Of a stretch of 30,884 bases of DNA, positions 15,201 to 23,960 are shown in pieces. The position numbers and the translations under genes were made by a program. The stretch's first letter is position 1. Every line of letters begins with the position of its first letter. The notes under the pieces were generated by a model. That model made no database searches. It was given only the letters and a program-made list of their open reading frames with translations, and was not told where the DNA came from. This stretch comes from Pseudomonadota bacterium (GTDB taxonomy: Bacteria; Pseudomonadota; Gammaproteobacteria; Steroidobacterales; Steroidobacteraceae): assembly GCA_023391815.1 (NCBI GenBank), contig JAEWAF010000032.1, positions 1 to 30,884 of the forward strand. The letters run 5' to 3'.

Positions 15201-17915
15201 ATGTCTCGCTCCGACATTAGCTTTCCGCAAAAAGACGCCGAGCTGCGGGAAGACGTACACATGCTCGGCGCGCTGGTCGGCCAGGTCATTCGCGAGCAGG
15301 GCGGCGACGCGCTGTTCGAAACGGTCGAAAACGACCGGCAAGCGGCCATCGCACGCCGGGACGGCGATACCGCCAGCGGTCGTGAGCTCACCGAGCGCAC
15401 CCGCAACGTGCCGCCGGAGCAGGCACGCGACCTGGTCCGCGCGTTCTCGACCTGGTTCGAGATGGTCAACATGGCGGAGAAGGTGCACCGCATCCGCCGG
15501 CGCCGCCAATATCTCAACGAAGGCAAGACCCAGCCCAGCGGCATCATCGAGGCGGTCAACAAGCTCAAGGCGCAGGGGCTGTCCCTCGAGGATGTATGGC
15601 GGCTCATGCTCCAGATGTGGATCGAGCCGGTGTTCACCGCGCATCCCACTGAGTCCACCCGCCGCACCATCCTGCGCAAGCAGCAGAAAATCGCGCAGCT
15701 GTTGTTGAAAAGAATCGGCCTGCCGCGCTCGGCCAACGAAACGCGCGTGCTGTGGGACCGGATTCGCAACGAGATCACTTCGGGCTGGCAGACGGCCGAG
15801 AATTCGCGCGAGCGCCTGACGGTCGCCGATGAAAGAGAGCACGTGCTGTTCTTCATCGCCGAAGTGCTCTACAAAATCGTGCCGACGTTTTATGAAGAGA
15901 TCCAGGCGGCGCTCGAGGAGGCGTACGGCCCGGAAGCCCGCGAACGGGAGTTGCCGGAGATCCTGCGCTTCGGCTCCTGGGTCGGCGGCGACATGGACGG
16001 CAATCCCGACGTGCATGCCAAGACCTTGCGCGAGACCCTGGCGCGTCATCAGCAGATCATCGTCAACAACTATTTCATCGAGTGCAAAACGCTCGCGGAG
16101 TCGCTTTCACAGAGCGCGTCCCGGGTCGGGGTCACGCCGGAGCTCGCGGCGCGTATGGATCAGTATTCGGTGCTGCTGCGTTCGGGCGGCAGCCTGTCGC
16201 CGGCCCGGCACGACCGCATGCCCTATCGCGTATTTCTGGGGCAGGTGATGGAGCGGTTGCGCTCGACCTACGAAGGCCGCGCCAATCACTACGAGGATGT
16301 GAACGAATTTCTCGGCGACATCAATCTGATCGCCGACAGCCTGCGCGCCAACAAGGGCGAGCACGCCGGTTTGTTTCAAGTGCGGCGGCTGATCCGCCGT
16401 ATTCGAACATTCGGTTTCCATCTGGCGACGCTGGATCTGCGGCAAAACGCGGCCGCCCATCGCGCCGTTATCGGCCAGGGGTTCAACGATCCGGGCTGGT
16501 CGAGTCGCACCAGCGCCGAGCGTACCGATCGTTTGCGAGACGCGCTGGAGCGCGACGAAGGCCCGAGCAACGTGCTCGACGCCACCGGCAAGCGCAGCCT
16601 GTGGGTGCTCGAAGCGCTGGCGCACTGTCGCCACCGCTATGGCGACGATGCGATCGGCGCTTACGTGGTGAGCTCGACGCAAGGTGTCGACGACGTGCTG
16701 TCGCTGTTGTTGCTGGCTCGCTGGGCCGACACCGCCGACCGGCGCACCGGGGACGTGCCTACCGACGTGGCGCCGATGTTTGAATCGGCCGAGTCGCTGC
16801 AACGCTGCGGCGAGATGATGAAACAGCTGTTCGAAGAGCCGGTTTACAAACGTCACCTCCAGGGACGCGCCAATCACCAGTACGTGATGATCGGTTATTC
16901 GGCCAGCAACAAAGAAAGCGGCATCGTACGCGCACGCTGGCTGATTCGTGAGGCGCAGGAGTCGTTGTTTGCTGCCGCGGACGCGGCTGAAGTCGATTTG
17001 ACACTTTTCCACGGCCAGGCCGACGGCATCGATCGGGGCGGTGGTCGCACTGAGGTGTTGGTCAGAAGCGCTCCGAACGGCGCGCGCCGAGGCCGGTTGC
17101 GCATCACCGAGCAGGGCGAGCTGGTCAACGAGAAATATGGTTTGCGCCCGATCGCGCTTCGCGTGTTCGAGCAGGCTTTCAATGCATTGTCGTTGTCGCG
17201 GGCCGGGGTAATGCCGCCGGAACGCGTCGAGCCCGCCTGGCGTGAGGCAATGGAGCTGATGAGCAAGGAAAGCTCGCGCGTCTACCGCGGCATGGTCTTC
17301 GACGATCCCGAATTCCACGATTTCTTCTGTCAACTCACGCCCATCGACGTGATCGAGCGTATGCAGCTCGGCTCGCGTCCGGTGTCCCGGCTGGATCGGG
17401 TCGGCATCGGTGCCATCCGTTCCATTCCCTGGTGGCATGCGTGGTCCCAGTGTCGCTACATGATGCCCGGCTGGTTCGGCGCCGGCTCGGCGCTGGCGCT
17501 GGCGTCGCGCACGCTCGGTGACGCTGTCCTGCGCGACATGCACGAGAACTGGTATTTCTTCACCAATCTCATCGACGACATCGAGCTGTCGCTGGCCCGC
17601 GCGGACCTGGACATCGCGCGCGTATACGAACAATTGGTGGATGAAAAATATCGCCGTTTCATTCCCATCCTGCGCGGCGAATACGAGCTGGCCCGGCAGC
17701 AGGTGCTGAAGATCCGCTGTTGTCAGCAGTTGCTGGAGGGCGCCTCGACGGTCCAACGCTCCATCGTATTGCGTAACCCGTACATCGATCCCATGCATCT
17801 GACGCAAGTGGACCTGCTGCGACGCTGGCGCGCCGGCAAGCGGGAAGACCGCGAGCTGTTGTCGGGGCTGCTGGCGACGGTGAGCGGGATCAGCCAGGCG
17901 CTGCAGGGCGCCTGA
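15201..17915 (+). CDS. ppc: Phosphoenolpyruvate carboxylase homologue with altered active site
   Basis: This 904-residue protein is full length for PEPC, which adds bicarbonate to PEP to give oxaloacetate. ATG 15201 is chosen over GTG 15165, which would lie upstream of the promoter element. Family motifs are present: FTAHPTEST (catalytic His148), SWVGGDMDGNP, LATLDLRQ and IRSIPWWHAWSQ. Several key positions differ from E. coli PEPC. The usual GYSDS is GYSAS, putting Ala568 in place of the metal ligand Asp543. FHGRGGSIGRGG reads FHGQADGIDRGG, so Arg581 is Gln606, while Arg587 is kept as Arg612. The conserved C-terminal NTG is missing (the protein ends ALQGA). Lys571, His604 and the Glu of FES, the other metal ligand, are kept. 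It may be a paralogue with changed or lost activity; whether a normal copy exists elsewhere is not visible here. Confidence 0.88.
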   Translation: MSRSDISFPQKDAELREDVHMLGALVGQVIREQGGDALFETVENDRQAAIARRDGDTASGRELTERTRNVPPEQARDLVRAFSTWFEMVNMAEKVHRIRRRRQYLNEGKTQPSGIIEAVNKLKAQGLSLEDVWRLMLQMWIEPVFTAHPTESTRRTILRKQQKIAQLLLKRIGLPRSANETRVLWDRIRNEITSGWQTAENSRERLTVADEREHVLFFIAEVLYKIVPTFYEEIQAALEEAYGPEARERELPEILRFGSWVGGDMDGNPDVHAKTLRETLARHQQIIVNNYFIECKTLAESLSQSASRVGVTPELAARMDQYSVLLRSGGSLSPARHDRMPYRVFLGQVMERLRSTYEGRANHYEDVNEFLGDINLIADSLRANKGEHAGLFQVRRLIRRIRTFGFHLATLDLRQNAAAHRAVIGQGFNDPGWSSRTSAERTDRLRDALERDEGPSNVLDATGKRSLWVLEALAHCRHRYGDDAIGAYVVSSTQGVDDVLSLLLLARWADTADRRTGDVPTDVAPMFESAESLQRCGEMMKQLFEEPVYKRHLQGRANHQYVMIGYSASNKESGIVRARWLIREAQESLFAAADAAEVDLTLFHGQADGIDRGGGRTEVLVRSAPNGARRGRLRITEQGELVNEKYGLRPIALRVFEQAFNALSLSRAGVMPPERVEPAWREAMELMSKESSRVYRGMVFDDPEFHDFFCQLTPIDVIERMQLGSRPVSRLDRVGIGAIRSIPWWHAWSQCRYMMPGWFGAGSALALASRTLGDAVLRDMHENWYFFTNLIDDIELSLARADLDIARVYEQLVDEKYRRFIPILRGEYELARQQVLKIRCCQQLLEGASTVQRSIVLRNPYIDPMHLTQVDLLRRWRAGKREDRELLSGLLATVSGISQALQGA

Positions 17916-17921
17916 TCGAGA

Positions 17922-18134
17922 TCAATTGGTCTGCCGGTTCAGATACGGCAACAACCATTCGACGATCACGTCGTGATCGACTTTGTCGCGCCCGGGGTTG
18001 CGCGCGAACATCTCCGGCCGGTCACGTAACAACCTGAACGCGAACACGACCGCGTCGGTCGCATGCAACCGGCGCGATTCCGGTAACCGGAACCACTCTT
18101 CTATGACGCGGGCTTGGGCTTCCAGTTGTGGCAT
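17922..18134 (-). CDS. Small protein, unknown function
   Basis: This is a 70-residue protein on the minus strand, ending 6 bases from the PEPC stop. ATG 18134 is preferred over GTG 18146 because GGAG lies seven bases upstream of it. The composition is ordinary for a soluble helical protein (FRLPESRRLHATDAVVFAFRLLR, Pro- and Arg-containing loops, LLPYLN near the end). There is no signal peptide or known motif. On its strand, TGCTATGTT (18167 down to 18159) could be an extended -10 element close to the start. I do not recognise it; it could be a lineage-specific gene. Confidence 0.55.
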   Translation of the reverse strand: MPQLEAQARVIEEWFRLPESRRLHATDAVVFAFRLLRDRPEMFARNPGRDKVDHDVIVEWLLPYLNRQTN

Positions 18135-18534
18135 GAAGCGCTCCACGGAGCGCGCCGGAACATAGCAGTCCGTTTTTATCGCCGCATCAGTTTTTTTGCT
18201 CCGGCCCCGCGATGGCTGCGTGGTCGAGAAACGTCACTTGCGTTTCGCGGCGTGCAAACAGGCAGATACACTGTGGCGTGTAACAAATCGACAAAATTTG
18301 TCAGCGACCGGCGCGATCGATTGTCTCGGGCCAAACCAGAAAACACGGCAAATTCTCGCGCGGAAACATCGGCGTGCCGTTCAGCATGGGCGCTGATTGC
18401 ATAACGCATGAAACTGTCGAGAACCGCATGTTTACAACTTTGTTAGCTGCGATGTTCTATTCAAGCGCGATTGCTTACGGCAGAATCCGCGTCCTCCTCA
18501 ACAACTCTTCGGCTCGCGCCGAATTGGCACGTAA
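18135..18534. other. 400-bp intergenic region with palindrome and hairpin
   Basis: No gene is supported here, and the stretch is more AT-rich than its surroundings. GACAAAATTTGTC at 18290-18302 is a perfect 13-bp palindrome about 230 bases before the MarR gene. GAAACG (18228-18233) and CGTTTC (18241-18246) form a small hairpin. TTTACA at 18431-18436 with TTCTAT at 18455-18460 is a weak candidate promoter for the MarR gene. Confidence 0.45.
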
Positions 18535-19089
18535 GTGAAAGCTCCGCAGAAGAAGCCGCGACAGCGGTCAACGACCAAAACATCCTCGCCCTGGACGGCG
18601 GTGTCGCGCAGCGGCTCGCATCTGAACGTGGAGGACTTCCTGACCTTTCGATTGACGCGCTTGTCGAATTCCCTGCGCACCAATCTCACCAAGCCCTATC
18701 TGGAGCAGTTCGATCTGAGCTTGCCGGAGTGGCGCTTGCTGGCCCTGGTGGCGCGCTTCGCACCGATGCGCTTCTCGGAAGTCACGGTCCGCAGCGGCAT
18801 GGATAAAGGCCAGGTGAGCCGGACCTTGCGCGTGATGGCAACGCGCGGTCTCACCAAGACCAAGGCGATCAAGGATCGGGGCTCGCGCTCGGCCGAAGCG
18901 CTGGCCGCGCCGGTGATGGTTTCGATCACACCGAAAGGCATCGGTTTGTACAAAGCCGTGTTGCCAGTGGCACGCAAACGTCAGGCGGATATGTTGCTGA
19001 CGCTGAGCGAGTCGGAGCGCTCCTCGCTCTATTCCATCATCGACAAGCTGTCCGCCACGATCGGCGAGAGCGCCGGCGACGCGGAATAG
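18535..19089 (+). CDS. MarR-family transcriptional regulator
   Basis: This 184-residue protein has a MarR-type winged helix: a dimerisation helix around FRLTRLSNSLRTN, then the helix-turn-helix PEWRLLALVARFAPMRFSEV with recognition helix MDKGQVSRTLRVMATRGLTK. The wing and closing helix are ITPKGIGLYKAVLP and ESERSSLYSIIDKLS. MarR proteins are usually dimeric repressors released by small aromatic ligands or oxidation. The first 30 residues are basic and low in complexity. The start is uncertain: GTG 18535 has no good ribosome binding site, and GTG 18629, directly before EDFLTFRL, would give a more typical MarR length. No target gene is adjacent in the usual divergent layout. Confidence 0.85.
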   Translation: MKAPQKKPRQRSTTKTSSPWTAVSRSGSHLNVEDFLTFRLTRLSNSLRTNLTKPYLEQFDLSLPEWRLLALVARFAPMRFSEVTVRSGMDKGQVSRTLRVMATRGLTKTKAIKDRGSRSAEALAAPVMVSITPKGIGLYKAVLPVARKRQADMLLTLSESERSSLYSIIDKLSATIGESAGDAE

Positions 19090-19121
19090 TTCTTTTACAC
19101 GGTCCCTTACGGATCAGGAAA

Positions 19122-19142
19122 TGCGCGGCGTCCGGCCGCGCA
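19122..19142. terminator. Hairpin terminator between convergent genes
   Basis: TGCGCGGC (19122-19129) pairs perfectly with GCCGCGCA (19135-19142) around a 5-base loop. It lies between the MarR stop (19089) and the end of the minus-strand folD (19159). No T-run follows on either strand, so it may act as a weak or Rho-assisted terminator. Confidence 0.5.
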
Positions 19143-19158
19143 CTCCATTAGCGCGCGA

Positions 19159-20052
19159 TTAATCGACGCCGATCAGCGGGCCGAGCTCGCCCGCTCGCGA
19201 ACGGATCGCTGCGTTCACGGTGTTCATCAGCAGGCATGCGATGGTCATCGGCCCGACCCCGCCCGGCACCGGCGTGATTGCACCGGCACGAGCCACTGCC
19301 GCGTCGAAATCGACATCGCCCACCAGCTTGTTCTTACCGTCCGCGCCGGCGATCCGATTGATGCCGACGTCGATGACGATCGCGCCTGGCCGGATCCAAT
19401 CTCCGGCGAGGGCCTTCGGTCGGCCGATGGCCGCGACCAGGATCTCAGCCTCGCCACACAGCTGTGGCAAATCGCGCGTCCGCGAGTGAGCGATGGTGAC
19501 CGTGCAGTCGTTTTGTAACAGCAGCTGCGCCATCGGCTTGCCCACGATGTTGGAGCGGCCGACGACGAGGGCGCGCTTGCCGGCGAGATCGCGCGTCACT
19601 TCGCGAATCAGGATCAAACAGCCGAGCGGGGTGCACGGCACGGTTGCATCCTGGCCGAGCGCCAGCCGCCCGGCATTGACGGCGTGGAAACCGTCCACAT
19701 CCTTGGCCGGATCGATGGCGGCCAGCACCGCCGCGCTGTCCACGCCGGGCGGCAGCGGTAGCTGCACCAGAATCCCGTGAACGTCCTGGCGGGCATTCAA
19801 TTGTTCCACCAGTGCAATCAGCTCCGAGGTGCCGGTGGTGGCAGGCAGGCGATGATCGAAATGTTTCAGGCCGGCGGCGGCAGCTTGTTTGGTCTTGCTG
19901 CCGACATACACCTGGCTCGCCGGATCCTCGCCCACCAGCACCACCGCAAGGCCGGGAACGACCCCGTGTTTTGCCAGCTCGGCGGTGCGGGCGGCGACGC
20001 GTTCGCGCAGTCGTTCGGCGACGGCGCGGCCGTCGATCAGGGTGGCGGTCAT
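19159..20052 (-). CDS. folD: FolD: methylene-THF dehydrogenase/cyclohydrolase, copy 1
   Basis: This 297-residue enzyme interconverts 5,10-methylene-THF, 5,10-methenyl-THF and 10-formyl-THF in the cytosol using NADP. Visible motifs are the folate site ASQVYVGSKTK with catalytic lysine, GILVQLPLP, KDVDGFHAVN, PCTPLGCL, the Rossmann loop VVGRSNIVGKPMAQLLL, and the C-terminal PVPGGVGPMTIACLL. AGGAAAA upstream of ATG 20052 is a good ribosome binding site. It starts 29 bases after the end of the malonyl-CoA synthetase gene and is probably co-transcribed with it. A second, clearly diverged folD lies at 27717-28601; this copy carries the GRS form of the nucleotide loop, that one the GAS form. Confidence 0.95.
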   Translation of the reverse strand: MTATLIDGRAVAERLRERVAARTAELAKHGVVPGLAVVLVGEDPASQVYVGSKTKQAAAAGLKHFDHRLPATTGTSELIALVEQLNARQDVHGILVQLPLPPGVDSAAVLAAIDPAKDVDGFHAVNAGRLALGQDATVPCTPLGCLILIREVTRDLAGKRALVVGRSNIVGKPMAQLLLQNDCTVTIAHSRTRDLPQLCGEAEILVAAIGRPKALAGDWIRPGAIVIDVGINRIAGADGKNKLVGDVDFDAAVARAGAITPVPGGVGPMTIACLLMNTVNAAIRSRAGELGPLIGVD

Positions 20053-20081
20053 TTGAAGTTTTCCTGGTTGTTGGGGCCGGA

Positions 20082-21608
20082 TTATTTATAGAGGTCGCCA
20101 TAGCGCTCGCGCAGGGCGCTCTTTTGCACTTTGCCCATGGTGTTCCTGGGCAGTTCGTCGACGAACAGGATGCGCTTGGGCACCTTGAATTTCGCCAGCC
20201 GTTGCTCGAGCGCGCTCCGAATGCTCGCTTCGTCCAGCGCCGCGTTTTTGTTGAGGACCACCACGGCCGTGACGCCTTCGCCGAAATCCGCATGCGGCAC
20301 GCCGATCACGGCACTCTCGTTCACGCCGGGCAGCGCATCGATCTCCAGCTCGACCTCGATGGGATAGACGTTGTAGCCGCCAGTGATGATCAGGTCTTTG
20401 CCGCGGCCGACGATGTACACATAGCCGTGCGCGTCGCGCTTGCCCAGATCGCCGGTGATGAAAAATCCATCCTTGCGAAACTCGGCCGCGGTTTTCTCCG
20501 GCATGCGCCAGTACCCCGAGAAAACATTGGGCCCGCGCACTTCGATCATGCCGATGGCCTCGGGCTCGACCAGCGGCCCGCCGTTCTCCGGATCGGCGAT
20601 GCGCAGCTCGACTCCCGGCAGCGCCGGCCCGACCGAACCGGGGATGCGCAGACCATCATAGGGATTGGACGTATTCATCAACGTCTCGCTCATGCCATAC
20701 CGCTCGAGGATGGCGTGACCGGTGCGTGACTGGAACTCCCGATGCGTCTCGGCCAACAGCGGCGCCGAGCCCGAAATAAACAAGCGTACGTTGCGGACCG
20801 TGTCCCGGTTCAACCCCGTATGTTGTAACAGTCGCGTGTAGAAGGTCGGAACGCCCATCATCACGCTCGCTCGGGGCAGCAGCCGGATGACTTCGTCGGC
20901 GTCGAACTTCGACAGAAACAGCATCGAGCTGCCCGAGGCCAACACCGTGTTGATGGCGACGAACAGGCCATGCACGTGAAAGATGGGCAGGGCATGCAAC
21001 AACACATCGTGCGAGCTGAAACGCCAGGCCTGCGCCAGTGTGGTCGCATTGGATGACAGGTTCGCGCGTGTGAGCATCGCTCCCTTGGAGCGGCCGGTCG
21101 TGCCGGAGGTATAAAGCAGTGCTGCCAGCGCCGTCGGCGCATGCACCGGGCTTTGCGGTTCGACACCTGCGACCTCCAGCAGCGAGCCCCCGCCACGATC
21201 GTCCAATGTTTCCACATGCCTGACCCCGCATGCCGCGGCGATCGGTTGTACGTGCTCTCGATCGGCTGGGCGTACCACGGCGACACTCGGGGCGGCATCG
21301 CCGAGGAAATATTCGAGCTCGGCGAAGGTGTAAGCCGTGTTGAGAGGAACGAAGGTAGCGCCGAGGTGCAGGCAGGCGAGATACAGCGCCACCGCCTCGG
21401 GAGATTTTTCGATCTGGGCGACGACGCGATCGCCGGGCTTTACGGCCAGCGTCGCGAGCGATCCGGCGAGCCGGCGGGTGAGCGCGGCCATTTGACCATA
21501 ATTGAAACGTCGTCCACCGCCGGTTTCCAGCAGCGGGCGTTCGGGGTCTTCAGCGGCGACGGCTTCGAGCCACCGGGACGGGTCGTCGGTGGCGGCGGCG
21601 TTCGACAT
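20082..21608 (-). CDS. matB: Malonyl-CoA synthetase-like acyl-CoA ligase
   Basis: This 508-residue ANL-superfamily enzyme activates a carboxylate to its CoA thioester through an acyl-AMP. Motifs are the P-loop LLYTSGTTGRSKGAMLT, HALPIFHVHGLFVA, ERYGMSETLMNTSNPYDG, the adenylate-binding FFITGDLGKRD, the hinge region IITGGYNVYPIEVE, and the catalytic Lys near the C-terminus in RNTMGKVQK. HVHGL together with the MNTSNPYDG stretch is what I associate with malonyl-CoA synthetases (MatB), but a related short-chain or methylmalonyl ligase is possible. ATG 21608 is preferred to TTG 21614. It is upstream of folD on the same strand. No malonate decarboxylase (matA) or transporter gene is adjacent. Confidence 0.83.
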   Translation of the reverse strand: MSNAAATDDPSRWLEAVAAEDPERPLLETGGGRRFNYGQMAALTRRLAGSLATLAVKPGDRVVAQIEKSPEAVALYLACLHLGATFVPLNTAYTFAELEYFLGDAAPSVAVVRPADREHVQPIAAACGVRHVETLDDRGGGSLLEVAGVEPQSPVHAPTALAALLYTSGTTGRSKGAMLTRANLSSNATTLAQAWRFSSHDVLLHALPIFHVHGLFVAINTVLASGSSMLFLSKFDADEVIRLLPRASVMMGVPTFYTRLLQHTGLNRDTVRNVRLFISGSAPLLAETHREFQSRTGHAILERYGMSETLMNTSNPYDGLRIPGSVGPALPGVELRIADPENGGPLVEPEAIGMIEVRGPNVFSGYWRMPEKTAAEFRKDGFFITGDLGKRDAHGYVYIVGRGKDLIITGGYNVYPIEVELEIDALPGVNESAVIGVPHADFGEGVTAVVVLNKNAALDEASIRSALEQRLAKFKVPKRILFVDELPRNTMGKVQKSALRERYGDLYK

Positions 21609-21668
21609 CGGCAAGTCTCATGAGGCGTGATCGGCCTCCATGATACCGCCGCAAGCGCGGCGAGAGCT

Positions 21669-22721
21669 TCAGGCGCGGTGGGAGACGGCGCGCTTTTCTT
21701 CGTACATGGCGGCGTCGGCGCGGGCGAGCAGCGACTCCAGGTCTTCTTCGGTGGGGATGTCCACCAGGGTCATGCCGACGCTGATGTTGAGCGGGTAGGG
21801 GCGGCGATGGGTCTGATTGAAGATCTGCAGATGCTCGCGCAGCCGGCCGGCCAGCGCGTGCAGGTCCTGAGTGGAATGCACGTGCGCCATCGCGACGAAC
21901 TCGTCGCCACCGATGCGCGCCAGGATGTCCGAGCTGCGAAATGTATCGCGCAGGACTTCGGCGGTATCGCGCAACGCCTGGTCGCCCGCCTGGTGACCGA
22001 GCGTGTCGTTGATGCGCTTCAGGCCATTCAAGTCCATGAAGAACACGCCCATCGCATAGTGCTCGCGCTGGGCCACTTTCAGCGCCTGCTGAGCCAGCTC
22101 GAAAAAGCCGCGTCGATTGCGCAGCTGAGTGAGCTCGTCGATGAGCGAGAGGTTCTGCAACAGCTCGGCGCTCCGACGCAGCTCTTCCTCGCGCTCGCGC
22201 ACCTGTTGCTCGGCCCGGTGCTTGTGAATCGCGACCTCGATCGCACAGCGCAGCTCGTCTTCCTGGAACGGCTTGATCAGATAACCGAGCGGCCCGGTCG
22301 TCACCGCGCGCTGTAGCGTCTGGCTGTCACGATGACCGGTCAGGAAGATGATGGGCACATGCGACTGCTCCTGCATCATGCGCGCCGCCTGAATGCCATC
22401 GATCTCGCCTCGCAGGCTGACATCCATGACCACCAGCTCGGGCTGCAGCTGCGTGGCCATTGCCACCGCCTGCGCGCCTTCGCTGGCGACGCCACTGATC
22501 CGATAGCCGAGGCGGGTGAGCGCTTCCATCAGATCCTGAGCGACGATGCCCTCGTCCTCGACGATGAGGATGGAAGCCGGTTCTCGCGCACGCGACAGAC
22601 GGGCATCCTGCCCGGCCGCCGGATGGGCCTCGGCGCCGGCACCGGGCAGGTCGTCGTCTGCTGGCGACGACTCCTGCCGGATCGAGCGATCGAATAGGTT
22701 GCGAGGCTGCACGTTGATCAA
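21669..22721 (-). CDS. Response-regulator diguanylate cyclase (REC-GGDEF)
   Basis: This protein of about 350 residues makes cyclic di-GMP. The N-terminal receiver domain has ILIVEDEGIVAQDL (acidic pocket), the phospho-acceptor Asp in LVVMDVSLRG, and Lys in YLIKPF. A short coiled coil (REREEELRRSAELLQNL) leads to the GGDEF domain with ELTQLRNRRGFFE, the intact active site RIGGDEFVAM, and the end motif ADAAMYEEKR. RSSD lies exactly five residues before GGDEF, which is the inhibitory I-site, so product feedback is expected. TTG 22721 with GGGAG seven bases upstream is chosen; the frame continues up to GTG 22826 but that part is low-complexity. No partner histidine kinase is adjacent. Its product is the ligand of the riboswitch at 738-826. 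Confidence 0.92.
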   Translation of the reverse strand: MINVQPRNLFDRSIRQESSPADDDLPGAGAEAHPAAGQDARLSRAREPASILIVEDEGIVAQDLMEALTRLGYRISGVASEGAQAVAMATQLQPELVVMDVSLRGEIDGIQAARMMQEQSHVPIIFLTGHRDSQTLQRAVTTGPLGYLIKPFQEDELRCAIEVAIHKHRAEQQVREREEELRRSAELLQNLSLIDELTQLRNRRGFFELAQQALKVAQREHYAMGVFFMDLNGLKRINDTLGHQAGDQALRDTAEVLRDTFRSSDILARIGGDEFVAMAHVHSTQDLHALAGRLREHLQIFNQTHRRPYPLNISVGMTLVDIPTEEDLESLLARADAAMYEEKRAVSHRA

Positions 22722-22901
22722 TCCGTCACTCCCCTGGGCGGACCCCGCCTTGGATGCACCGTAACGCTTGAACCGACCTACGGGTTCACCCGGTAATTCA
22801 TCCGTTGGACCCGCGGGGTGGCCCACGCGGGCCGGCTGCCAGGGCTACAATCCCGCCCGCTCGCGAAAGCGACGTCGCCAGTCGCCGACGAGCGGGCTGC
22901 C

Positions 22902-22907
22902 TATACT
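22902..22907 (+). promoter_or_regulatory. Candidate -10 element for the kinase/metK unit
   Basis: TATACT is a good -10 hexamer, 35 bases upstream of the TTG start at 22943, with TG four bases before it. No -35 hexamer is evident at the right distance. It lies in the region between the divergent diguanylate cyclase and kinase genes. Confidence 0.35.
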
Positions 22908-22942
22908 CCCAACAATTCTGGCGGATCGAGGAGAACGACGCT

Positions 22943-23914
22943 TTGACTCAGCATGCACAGGCCGGTGGACGGGCTCTGATCTGCGGCTCGGTGGCCTTCG
23001 ACACCATCATGGTGTTCGAGGATCGCTTCCGGAATCACATCCTGCCCGACAAGATTCACATGCTGAACGTGTCGTTCCTGGTGCCGCAGATGCGCCGCGA
23101 ATACGGCGGCTGCGGCGGCAACATCGCCTATAACCTCAAGCTGCTGGGCGACACTGGATACCTCATGGCGACGGTCGGCCGCGATGCCGGCTTATACTTG
23201 GACTGGATGCACCAGAACGGTATTCCCACGGATTACGTCCGTGTGCTGGAGAGCGAGCACACCGCCCAGGGCTTCGTGACCACGGACCTGGACGACAATC
23301 AGATCTGGGCCTTTCATCCGGGCGCCATGCAGCACTCCCATGTCAATCATGTTTCGCAAGCTGTTACGCAGGCGGAGCAGGCCATCAAAGTCGGCATCGT
23401 CGCCCCGGACGGTCGCGAGGGCATGATCCAGCACGCCGCGCAGTTCGCCGCCGCCGGCATTCCGTTTATTTTCGATCTGGGTCAGGCCATGCCGCTGTTC
23501 GATGGCGAGCACTTGAAGAACTTCATCCGCCAGGCCACCTATGTGACGTTGAACGATTACGAGTGGCAGGTGGTCCAGCAGCGCACCGGTTGGAATGAAT
23601 CCCAAATACTCAACCACGTGCAGGCATTGATCGTCACGCGCGGCGCGGAAGGGTCCGAGATTCATACTCGCGAAGGCAAGATCCTAATCCCGGCGGCGAA
23701 ACCCACGGCCGTGGTCGATCCGACCGGCTGTGGCGACGCCTATCGCGCGGGTCTGCTGCACGGTCTGCTCCACGGTCGGGACTGGGAGACGACGGGGCGG
23801 ATCGCCTCGTTGCTGGGCGCGATAAAGATCGAGTCTCGCGGCACGCAGAACCATCGTTTCACCCGCGACGAATTTGCTACCCGCTATCGGGAAAATTTTG
23901 GTACCCCGCTGTAA
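22943..23914 (+). CDS. PfkB-family kinase, probable adenosine kinase
   Basis: This is a 323-residue protein. TTG 22943 is chosen because GAGGAG (22929-22934) is well placed and no good ATG precedes the first conserved strand. PfkB motifs are the N-terminal sugar-binding REYGGCGGNIAYNLKLLG and the C-terminal ATP and catalytic site DPTGCGDAYRAGLLHGLLHG, where the last Asp is the catalytic base. The family phosphorylates sugars or nucleosides. Position supports adenosine as substrate: it precedes metK and ahcY, and AhcY releases adenosine that must be removed to pull the reaction forward. Ribokinase-like activity on another substrate cannot be excluded. It is 46 bases before metK, with no terminator between. 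Confidence 0.85.
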   Translation: MTQHAQAGGRALICGSVAFDTIMVFEDRFRNHILPDKIHMLNVSFLVPQMRREYGGCGGNIAYNLKLLGDTGYLMATVGRDAGLYLDWMHQNGIPTDYVRVLESEHTAQGFVTTDLDDNQIWAFHPGAMQHSHVNHVSQAVTQAEQAIKVGIVAPDGREGMIQHAAQFAAAGIPFIFDLGQAMPLFDGEHLKNFIRQATYVTLNDYEWQVVQQRTGWNESQILNHVQALIVTRGAEGSEIHTREGKILIPAAKPTAVVDPTGCGDAYRAGLLHGLLHGRDWETTGRIASLLGAIKIESRGTQNHRFTRDEFATRYRENFGTPL

Positions 23915-23960
23915 CCGCCGGCGAGTTAGCATTCGAATTCAAGTCAAAGGACCTCTTCTA

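Noticed and set aside
16107..17807. Minus-strand open frame of 566 codons opposite the PEPC gene
   Set aside because: It is a codon-bias shadow: the plus strand has unmistakable PEPC motifs throughout.
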